From JBDTNQ01 sp039933635 (GTDB lineage: Bacteria > Acidobacteriota > Vicinamibacteria > Vicinamibacterales > SCN-69-37), in NCBI GenBank assembly GCA_039933635.1, contig JBDTNQ010000144.1, positions 1-8,854 of the forward strand: a stretch of 8,854 nt of DNA, written 5' to 3'. A program made the position numbers and the translations under genes. Each line of letters begins with the position of its first letter. Position 1 is the stretch's first letter. The notes under the pieces were generated by a model. That model worked only from the letters and a program-made list of their open reading frames with translations. It did no database searches and was not told the DNA's origin. Below are positions 1 to 5,681 of the stretch, in pieces.

Positions 1-818
1 TCACCCACCACGGCTTCCATCGTGCGGCCGTCGACGCTGAACACCGGATCGCCCAGCGCGGCCGCGAGCTCCGCGATTCCGTCGTCGAGCACGCGGGCAA
101 TCGCTTCGTGATCGCGCCCGGCCGACTCCAGGTGCAGTTCGATCTGTCCCGGAGTGGCGAGGATGGTCGTCTGGACCCGCACGTGCTCGTTGCCGAGCCG
201 CGTGTAGATGGGGTTGGCGACCTCTTCGACTTGCGACTCGGATCGTCCGTTGACTTTCAAGACGCGCCGGTGCAACCGGCTCCCGCCGGTACGCGCTTCG
301 AGGATCGGCGCGATCGACGCGTCGAACATCGGCTGCATCTCTCGAGGAGGTCCGGGCAGCAGAACGACGAGTCTGTCCCCTGCCTCCAACATCAGCCCCG
401 GCGCGGTCCCGTTCACGTTGGCCAGCACGGTCGCACCCTGCGGCACGTTCCCCTGGCGGCGGTTGATGGCTGGCATCCGCAACCCGCGTCGCGCGAATCG
501 TGCCTCAATCGCCTCGACGATCTCGCTGTTCACCGCCATGGGCCGGTCGAGTACTTCCGCGACGACGTCGCGCGTCAGGTCGTCGTCTGTCGGCCCGAGG
601 CCCCCGGTGGTGATCACAAGGTCGACGCGGCTCAGGGCGTCACGCAGGCGCGCCGCCAGATCGTCGCGGTTGTCGCCGACGACGGACTTGCCGCGCACGA
701 CGATACCGACGTCGTTGAGTCGCCCCGTGAGGAAGAGCGAGTTCGTGTCGATGCGGTGCGGTGTCAGCAGCTCGCTGCCGACGGCAATGATTTCCGCTGT
801 CTGCAGCGCGTGGATCAT
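1..818 (-). CDS. cinA: CinA family protein, N-terminal 272 residues (3' end beyond window)
   Basis: This is the N-terminal part of a CinA protein (COG1058 molybdopterin-binding-like fold). I translated the minus strand from ATG 818-816. Recognisable motifs are VGSELL near residue 14, TTGGLGPTDDDLTRD near residues 76-90, NGTAPG near residue 137 and LPGPPREM near residues 153-160. The frame stays open to the window edge, so the second half is missing; in full-length members (about 400-430 residues) it includes the C-terminal PncC-type nicotinamide-nucleotide amidase domain. Family members hydrolyse ADP-ribose or deamidate NMN in NAD recycling, depending on the subfamily; which activity this one has cannot be told from the N-terminus. 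The start overlaps the pgpA stop by 4 nt (ATGA), there is no Shine-Dalgarno sequence before it, and translation is probably coupled to pgpA. In many bacteria cinA lies just upstream of recA; that could be true here but lies outside the window. Confidence 0.93.
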   Translation of the reverse strand, partial: MIHALQTAEIIAVGSELLTPHRIDTNSLFLTGRLNDVGIVVRGKSVVGDNRDDLAARLRDALSRVDLVITTGGLGPTDDDLTRDVVAEVLDRPMAVNSEIVEAIEARFARRGLRMPAINRRQGNVPQGATVLANVNGTAPGLMLEAGDRLVVLLPGPPREMQPMFDASIAPILEARTGGSRLHRRVLKVNGRSESQVEEVANPIYTRLGNEHVRVQTTILATPGQIELHLESAGRDHEAIARVLDDGIAELAAALGDPVFSVDGRTMEAVVG

Positions 819-1273
819 CGCCAGGCGTGCAGCGCGAACAGCAGCCCGCGCATGACAATCCAGCCGTATACGCCCGCCATCAGATCGTCGGCCATGATGC
901 CGATGCCGCCAGGCAGGTCCTCAAACCTGCGCGCAGGCCACGGTTTGATGATGTCGAACACGCGAAAGAGCAGGAAACCCACGATGGCGCCGGCGAAGCC
1001 GACGTTGAGCAGGAGCAGGGTCACCAACTGGCCCGCGACCTCGTCGATGACGACGTACCCCGGGTCTTCCTTGTCGAAGTACTGCGCCGCGAGGTGTGAC
1101 GCCCAGGTCCCCACGAGCGTGATGCCAGCCAGGAGCGCCACCTGCGACACGGGCGACCAGTGTCGCGTCAGCATGTAGATGCCGACACCCACCGCGGATC
1201 CGACGGTGCCAGGCGCGAACGGAAAAAAACCGGCGCCACCGCTCGTGGCGATCGCCACGGCCAGACGTTTCAT
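815..1273 (-). CDS. pgpA: Phosphatidylglycerophosphatase A (PgpA)
   Basis: This 152-residue membrane enzyme is predicted to remove the phosphate from phosphatidylglycerophosphate, the last step to phosphatidylglycerol, at the cytoplasmic membrane. Family hallmarks are visible: the N-terminal TSGGAGFFPFAPGTVGS segment (residues 10-26), an acidic DEVAGQ motif (77-82), FDIIKPWPARRFE (106-118) and MADDLMAGVYG (127-137). Hydrophobic stretches at about 45-60, 82-105 and 131-149 are the likely membrane helices. The length fits the family (about 150-170 residues). The open frame continues upstream to 1597, but that extension is arginine- and glycine-rich shadow sequence inside the RDD gene. The start at 1273-1271 begins the conserved region and gives a 4-nt ATGA overlap with the RDD stop. 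There is no clear ribosome binding site, so reinitiation after the RDD gene is likely. Confidence 0.95.
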   Translation of the reverse strand: MKRLAVAIATSGGAGFFPFAPGTVGSAVGVGIYMLTRHWSPVSQVALLAGITLVGTWASHLAAQYFDKEDPGYVVIDEVAGQLVTLLLLNVGFAGAIVGFLLFRVFDIIKPWPARRFEDLPGGIGIMADDLMAGVYGWIVMRGLLFALHAWR

Positions 1274-2427
1274 GCCCGAACGACTTTCGTGTGCGCCAGT
1301 CGATCGTGCAGTGCCCGTTCCTCGCCCACGAGCGCCGGAAAGAACCCGAGACCCAACGCCAGCACCGAGGGCAGGGCCACCACCTCGCGGTAGATCGCCT
1401 GGCGCAGCGGCAGGACATCGTCGGCTTCGTCGACGACCCGGATACGGCAGAGCATCTTGCCGATGGTCTGCCCCCCAGCCGCGGTAAACAGCAGCAGATA
1501 GCCCAATCCCACGACGAGGAGGAATGCCAGCGTGGGCGCAATCGGCAGGACCTGGACATCCGCCAGTGGCAGGCCGCACCACCGCAGCGTCGTCCACACC
1601 ACCGCCGCCGAGAGCGCGCTCAGCAAGACGCCATCGATCACCGCCGCGCCAAGGCGGCTCACCGCGCCAACGCGGTCACCCGCATCGCCGCGGGCTTCGC
1701 GGCGTTCGGCGTCTTCCAGCCGCGCCAGGTCCTCGAGCAGGTCGTGATCGAGCGGTCCCAGCTTGCGAGGGGTCACCTCGGCGCTCGCGCGCGGACGCAG
1801 CGGCATGTCAATTCGCGGCGTCGCGACAGGCGGCGTGGCGTCGACCTTCATCAGTGCCGCCGCGAGCGCGTCTCGATCGTGCGTTGGAGCGTCGACATCG
1901 TCCACATCGGGCGTCGCCATCGTCTTGACGAAGAGTGGCAACTCGGTCGTGACGGGCGCGACAGGCGGACGGGGTCGGGCAGCCGCGGCCGGACGCTCGT
2001 CGACCCGAGGAGGCTTCGATGGCATCGGCAGCGCCGGTTCAGCCGCCTCCGGCGACAGGATGGAAGACTCCTCGACGAGGGACACCGCGTCCAGATCCCG
2101 CGCAGCTTCAAGGGCCAGATCCTTCGCGTCGAACGGACCACGTGCGGCCGGGCTGCGGCGCCGCCGGCGCGACTGCGCGACCGGCGCGTCGGTGACGTCG
2201 GCGGCAGCCGGTTCGTCGTCGGCCACCAGCGACAGCGAACTCTCGGGCGCTGCGTGTAACGTCGAAGTGACCGGCGCACGCAACGTCAGATCGGCGAGTG
2301 CTCCCTCCACGGGTTCATCAGCGGGTTTGATGGCCAGGTCCGCGTCGCCGAGTTCAAGCGTGTAGCCGCAATTGCGGCATCGTGGCTCCGGATCGAAGCT
2401 GAGATAGTGGCACTTCGGACATTTCAT
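1270..2427 (-). CDS. Zinc-ribbon / RDD-domain membrane protein
   Basis: This 385-residue protein has three parts. An N-terminal zinc ribbon carries two CxxC knuckles (C3, C6, C17, C20). Residues about 30-250 form a long low-complexity linker rich in Ala, Pro, Asp and Arg, with an RRRRR run at 87-91, probably disordered. The C-terminus is an RDD domain (about 254-385) with the expected SRLGAAVIDGVLL (R258, D265), two hydrophobic helices at about 265-281 and 296-316, GQTIGKMLCRIRVVDE (319-334), and HDRLAHTKVV near the end. RDD proteins are integral membrane proteins of mostly unknown role; some have been linked to ion or sodium/proton transport. I cannot assign a substrate. The start at 2427 was chosen because it places the CxxC motif at the N-terminus and overlaps the upstream stop by 4 nt (ATGA); a GGCGGT sequence precedes it. 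The longer open frame to 2802 is shadow. It is the second gene of the TPR-RDD-pgpA-cinA cluster. Confidence 0.9.
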   Translation of the reverse strand: MKCPKCHYLSFDPEPRCRNCGYTLELGDADLAIKPADEPVEGALADLTLRAPVTSTLHAAPESSLSLVADDEPAAADVTDAPVAQSRRRRRSPAARGPFDAKDLALEAARDLDAVSLVEESSILSPEAAEPALPMPSKPPRVDERPAAAARPRPPVAPVTTELPLFVKTMATPDVDDVDAPTHDRDALAAALMKVDATPPVATPRIDMPLRPRASAEVTPRKLGPLDHDLLEDLARLEDAERREARGDAGDRVGAVSRLGAAVIDGVLLSALSAAVVWTTLRWCGLPLADVQVLPIAPTLAFLLVVGLGYLLLFTAAGGQTIGKMLCRIRVVDEADDVLPLRQAIYREVVALPSVLALGLGFFPALVGEERALHDRLAHTKVVRA

Positions 2428-3239
2428 GGTCGCACCGCCGTGGAACGAGGCGTGGAGGTCGACTGGGGACGGGAGCGCGAGCCCAGCAGGAGGGTCTGGA
2501 TCTCCGTGCGCAACTGATCGGCGTCTGCCCGCGACGACCCGTTCGCATCGATCCGATCGAGCGCGGCCAGGGCCTCGGCGAGACGGCCACGCGCGTAAAG
2601 CGTCCGTGCGCGGACCATCGCCACGTCGCCGGGCGACAACACGGGCAGCGGCAATTGGGCGGCAGCGGGAACCGCAAGCGGAGTTCCCGAGCGCGCGCGC
2701 AGCCACTCGTGCAACGCCGGACTCATCACCAGCATCACGAGGAGCCCGCCGACCGCCCCGGCTGCCAGCAGGGCTGCCACTGCCGCCACGCGTCGTTTCC
2801 ATCGCCCAACGGGCAGGACGTCGACGACGGCGGCCGGCCTGGCGCCCGCGCGCCCAACGCCGACCGTGGCACGTTCCAGCCGGTCGAGCCTCGTACGCAG
2901 GGCGGCGACGCGCTCGTCTTCGCCGGCCATGGCCACCGCTTGAGTGAGTTGACGCCGGGCCTCGGCCACTTCGCCGCGGGCCACGAGGTCATCAGTCGTG
3001 TGCAGCATTTCGTCGGCGCGCCGCTGGCGCTCAGCCAGGGCCGTTCGCGCGCGATCGATGTAGGCACGTGCTCGAGCGTGAGTCCGATCGAGGAAGAGGA
3101 CGCGGGTCCACAGGTGAATGGCGTCGTCGTACCGACCTTGGAAATACCGATCCAGACCTTCGACGAGCAGCGCTTCCGCCCGGCTGTCCCGCGCTTCCGG
3201 GCCGGCCACCTGAGGATCGATGCGCTTAGAGTCCGCCAT
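2424..3239 (-). CDS. Single-pass membrane protein with TPR-like repeats
   Basis: This 271-residue protein has no name I recognise. Residues about 20-70 form a helix-turn-helix repeat of TPR type (EGLDRYFQGRYDDAIHLW, then ARARAYIDRARTALAE), and about 83-118 a second helical pair. A basic stretch WKRR (147-150) precedes one transmembrane helix (about 151-173), which by the positive-inside rule puts the N-terminus in the cytoplasm. The roughly 98-residue C-terminal part would then be outside and holds another TPR-like unit (ARTLYARGRLAEALAALDRI, 211-230) and a Ser/Thr/Arg-rich tail. TPRs usually bind other proteins, so a scaffold or assembly role is plausible but unproven. The ATG at 3239-3237 was chosen over the open frame reaching 3437 because it follows a TATAAT box and a GAGG sequence, and because the extension is cysteine- and arginine-rich with no family features. 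It is the promoter-proximal gene of its cluster. Confidence 0.85.
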   Translation of the reverse strand: MADSKRIDPQVAGPEARDSRAEALLVEGLDRYFQGRYDDAIHLWTRVLFLDRTHARARAYIDRARTALAERQRRADEMLHTTDDLVARGEVAEARRQLTQAVAMAGEDERVAALRTRLDRLERATVGVGRAGARPAAVVDVLPVGRWKRRVAAVAALLAAGAVGGLLVMLVMSPALHEWLRARSGTPLAVPAAAQLPLPVLSPGDVAMVRARTLYARGRLAEALAALDRIDANGSSRADADQLRTEIQTLLLGSRSRPQSTSTPRSTAVRP

Positions 3240-3255
3240 CCACGATGCCTCGCGG

Positions 3256-3284
3256 ATTATATCGGTCGCCGGGCAGCGGTACAA
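3256..3284 (-). promoter_or_regulatory. Sigma-70-type promoter of the TPR-RDD-pgpA-cinA cluster
   Basis: On the minus strand a perfect TATAAT (3261-3256) lies 17 nt downstream of TTGTAC (3284-3279), which matches TTGACA at its first three bases. The expected start of transcription is near 3249-3250, only about 10-11 nt before the ATG at 3239. The GAGG ribosome-binding candidate (3251-3248) would then sit at or just before the RNA 5' end, so the message would have a very short leader. An AT-rich hexamer like this is striking in a GC-rich region. No start-site data are available here. Confidence 0.6.
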
Positions 3285-3369
3285 GAGGCGACTGGGGCGC
3301 TGCGGCTGACGCCCAAGACCTCGAACCATGGATCGGGCCGTTCGTCCGTCTCTTTGAGCCCGAGTCCCA

Positions 3370-3386
3370 GGCCTGCATTGCAAGCC
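3370..3386. promoter_or_regulatory. Imperfect dyad upstream of ftcD, candidate operator
   Basis: GGCCTGCA-T-TGCAAGCC is an inverted repeat with 8-nt arms, one mismatched pair and a 1-nt centre. It ends 26 nt before the ftcD ATG and covers the TTGCAA that could serve as the ftcD -35 element. It could be a repressor or activator site. It could equally be chance in GC-rich DNA; no regulator is assigned. Confidence 0.35.
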
Positions 3387-3404
3387 CCGCGCCTGCACTA
3401 CAGT
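3378..3404 (+). promoter_or_regulatory. Weak candidate ftcD promoter (near-leaderless)
   Basis: TTGCAA (3378-3383) and TACAGT (3399-3404) resemble -35 and -10 boxes. The spacing of 15 nt is shorter than optimal. The -10-like box ends 8 nt before the ATG, and no purine-rich ribosome binding site is present in that gap (GTCCAGAC), so the transcript would be leaderless or nearly so. The -10-like box lies inside a small palindrome, CACT-AC-AGTG (3396-3405). The support is sequence resemblance and position only. Confidence 0.3.
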
Positions 3405-3412
3405 GTCCAGAC

Positions 3413-4318
3413 ATGCCGCTGATCGAGTGCGTTCCAAACGTGAGTGAAGGCCGCCGGCCCGAGGTGATCCGCGCGTGCGCAGAAGCCATCGCCGCGACAG
3501 GCGCGGCGTTGCTGGATCAGACGTCCGACGCCGACCACAATCGGTCGGTCTTCACCTTCGCTGGACAGGAAGCCGCGGTGCGCGCGGCCGTCCACGCGCT
3601 CGTCGACGTGGCGCTTCGATCGATCGACATGCGAACGCACACCGGCGTGCACCCGCGGATGGGCGCCGTCGACGTCGTGCCGTTCGTGCCGCTGGGTGAG
3701 ACGTCGATCAACGAGTGCGTGCGGATCGCGCGCGAAGTGGGAGCCGAACTGGCCGCGCGGCACGATCTCCCGATCTTTCTCTATGAGGCCGCCGCGTCAG
3801 CGCCCCATCGGCTCGCCCTCGAGCAGGTGCGGCGAGGGGGATTCGAAGGCCTGACCGCGAAGCTGCAGCAGCCTGCATGGATACCGGACTTTGGCCCGAC
3901 GATCCCTCATCCGTCGGCCGGAGCCACCATCGTCGGCGCCCGGCCGGTTCTCATCGCCTTCAACGTGAACCTCGCGACCGATCGGCTGGACGTGGCCCGC
4001 GCGGTAGCAGCCGCCGTTCGTCAGAGCTCCGGAGGGCTGCCCTTCGTGAAGGCGCTGGGCCTGCCCCTGGCCGAACGCGGCATCGTGCAGGTGTCCATGA
4101 ATCTCACGAACTTCCGCGAGACGTCGATCGCCCAGGCGTTTGCGTCCGTGCGCGACGCTGCCGCCCGCTACGGCGTGGCCGTGCTCGAGAGTGAAGTCAT
4201 CGGTCTCGTTCCGGCCGAGGCGCTGGCCGCCGCCGGCGCGGCCTCGATCCAGTTGCCGAACTTCCGGGCCGACCGGCTGCTGGAAGTCCAGCTCCTGCAG
4301 CAGTCCGGCGTGCGGTGA
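3413..4318 (+). CDS. ftcD: Glutamate formimidoyltransferase (stand-alone)
   Basis: This 301-residue cytoplasmic enzyme is predicted to transfer the formimino group from N-formimino-L-glutamate to tetrahydrofolate, linking histidine breakdown to the one-carbon pool. The sequence starts MPLIECVPNVSEG, typical of the family. It carries HTGVHPRMGAVDVVPF (residues 76-91) with H80 in the place of the catalytic histidine of the mammalian enzyme, YEAAA (124-128), PHPSAGATIVGARP (166-178), QVSMNLTNF (226-234) and SEVIGLVP (260-267). Residues 1 to about 178 match the N-terminal and the rest the C-terminal formiminotransferase subdomain. There is no cyclodeaminase domain, unlike the bifunctional animal protein, so a separate cyclodeaminase or another route for formimino-THF is implied. 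The ATG at 3413 fits the conserved N-terminus; the in-frame ATG at 3245 would add 56 unrelated residues. It is the only plus-strand gene, divergent from the TPR gene and convergent with the response regulator. Confidence 0.95.
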   Translation: MPLIECVPNVSEGRRPEVIRACAEAIAATGAALLDQTSDADHNRSVFTFAGQEAAVRAAVHALVDVALRSIDMRTHTGVHPRMGAVDVVPFVPLGETSINECVRIAREVGAELAARHDLPIFLYEAAASAPHRLALEQVRRGGFEGLTAKLQQPAWIPDFGPTIPHPSAGATIVGARPVLIAFNVNLATDRLDVARAVAAAVRQSSGGLPFVKALGLPLAERGIVQVSMNLTNFRETSIAQAFASVRDAAARYGVAVLESEVIGLVPAEALAAAGAASIQLPNFRADRLLEVQLLQQSGVR

Positions 4319-4322
4319 CGCG

Positions 4323-5681
4323 CTACTCGCGCGGTCCGATCCCGAGCCCGCGCATCTTCTTGTAGAGATTGCTCCGCTCGAGCCCCAGCCCTTCCGCGGT
4401 CTTGGAGATGTTGCCGCCGTAGGTGGAAAGCGCCTCGAGGATGTACGTGCGCTCCCACGCATCGCGCGCGTCGAACAACGGCTGCACCACCATCGGCACG
4501 ACTGCGGCGGGCGGCGCGCCAACGGGCGCGGCCAGGAACGACAGGTCGGTCGCATCGATCACGTGCCCGGGCACCATGATGATGAGCCGCTCGATGACGT
4601 TGCGGAGTTCGCGGACGTTGCCCGGCCAGCGACACCGGCGCAACAGCTCGACGGCTTCGTCTGAGAGCGTCTTGAGGCGTCGGCCGTACTCCTGCGAGAA
4701 CTCGGCGATGAAGTGCGAGGCCAGATGGAGGACGTCATCGCCCCGCTCGCGCAAGGGCGGCACGTGCACCGGAATGACGTTGAGTCTGAAGAAGAGATCC
4801 TCGCGGAAGCGGCCCTGCCGGATTTCCTCGGTGAGATCCTTGTTCGTCGCGGCGAGCACGCGCACGTCGACTCGCACGCTGCCCTGCCCGCCTACAGGCT
4901 CGATGACCTGTTCCTGGAGCGCGCGGAGCACCTTGGCCTGCATCTTCAGGCTCATGTCGCCGACTTCGTCAAGAAACAGCGTGCCGCCGTTGGCGAGATC
5001 GAACTTGCCTCGCCGATCGCCGACCGCGCCGGTGAACGCCCCCTTCACGTGACCGAACAGCTCGGACTCGATCAGGTCTTCCGGCAAGGCGGCGCAGTTC
5101 ACCTCGATGAACGGTCCCGACCGGCGGTGGCTGAGCCCGTGGACGTGCCGCGCCACGAGTTCCTTGCCCGTCCCGTTCTCGCCGGAAATCAGCACGCGGC
5201 CATTCGTCGGCGCCGCCATGCCGATCTGCTCGCGGAGGCGCAACATCACGTGGCTGTCGCCCACCATCAGGTAGCGTCGGTCGACGCGCGCGCGCAGCGC
5301 CCGGTTCTCGACCTCGAGCTGGCGCTGACGCAGCGCGTTGCGCACGACGAGGACGGTCTTTTCGAGCGAAAGCGGCTTCTCGACGAAGTCGAACGCGCCA
5401 AGTTTGGTCGCGCGGACGGCCGATTCGATGTTGGCATGGCCCGAGATCATGACGACCGGGGCCTCGACGCGACGGTCCTTCAGGCGCTCGAGGGTCACCA
5501 GGCCATCGATGCCTGGCAGCCAGATGTCGAGCAGCACCAGGTCATACGCCCGCCGCCCGACCTGTTCAAGGCACGCTTCGCCGCTGTCCACGACATCGAC
5601 GGAATAGCCTTCGTCGCGAAGCACGCCCCCCAACGAGGCGCGAACGCCGGCTTCGTCGTCGACGATCAGGATGGCTGACAC
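4323..5681 (-). CDS. ntrX: NtrX-like sigma-54-dependent response regulator
   Basis: This 452-residue regulator activates sigma-54 promoters when phosphorylated. The receiver domain (about 1-120) has the acidic pair D8/D9, phospho-acceptor D52 in LLDIWLPGIDG, S80 and K102. The AAA+ domain (about 137-370) has Walker A GENGTGKE (167-174), the sigma-54 contact loop GAFTGA (214-219), Walker B TLFLDE (234-239), and arginines R293/R299 in RFREDLFFR. A Fis-type helix-turn-helix ends the protein (about 413-446, GGNISKTAEGLGLERSNLYKK). All key residues are intact. The start is GTG at 5681-5679, inside the last codons of the kinase gene (16-nt overlap), with GAG a few bases upstream. This arrangement makes the kinase its cognate partner. 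NtrX is preferred over other NtrC-type names because the kinase has NtrY architecture. Its own target promoters are not evident in the window. Confidence 0.93.
   Translation of the reverse strand: MSAILIVDDEAGVRASLGGVLRDEGYSVDVVDSGEACLEQVGRRAYDLVLLDIWLPGIDGLVTLERLKDRRVEAPVVMISGHANIESAVRATKLGAFDFVEKPLSLEKTVLVVRNALRQRQLEVENRALRARVDRRYLMVGDSHVMLRLREQIGMAAPTNGRVLISGENGTGKELVARHVHGLSHRRSGPFIEVNCAALPEDLIESELFGHVKGAFTGAVGDRRGKFDLANGGTLFLDEVGDMSLKMQAKVLRALQEQVIEPVGGQGSVRVDVRVLAATNKDLTEEIRQGRFREDLFFRLNVIPVHVPPLRERGDDVLHLASHFIAEFSQEYGRRLKTLSDEAVELLRRCRWPGNVRELRNVIERLIIMVPGHVIDATDLSFLAAPVGAPPAAVVPMVVQPLFDARDAWERTYILEALSTYGGNISKTAEGLGLERSNLYKKMRGLGIGPRE

Noticed and set aside
1274..1597. N-terminal extension of PgpA up to 1597 (260 residues)
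   Set aside because: The added sequence is an off-frame reading of the RDD-domain coding region; PgpA proteins are about 150-170 residues.
1291..2259. A 322-codon plus-strand open frame opposite the RDD gene
   Set aside because: It is Arg/His/Gln-rich with no motif, and it lies opposite a low-complexity linker that favours spurious open frames.
3368..3383. A sigma-54-like GG...TTGC element before ftcD, attractive because an NtrX-type activator is nearby
   Set aside because: GG (3370-3371) and GC (3380-3381) are separated by 8 nt, whereas sigma-54 promoters need 10. The spacing rule is strict, so the match is not accepted.
3245..3412. N-terminal extension of ftcD from the in-frame ATG at 3245
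   Set aside because: The extra 56 residues do not resemble the family, whose N-terminus starts at about MPLIECVPNVSEG. The extension would also run over the promoter of the divergent gene.
3240..3437. N-terminal extension of the TPR protein up to 3437
   Set aside because: It would cross the TATAAT box and overlap the ftcD start; the added sequence has no repeat-like features.
4713..5678. A 321-codon plus-strand open frame opposite the response regulator
   Set aside because: It mirrors the codon pattern of the regulator gene and shows no domain or ribosome binding site; a high-GC shadow.
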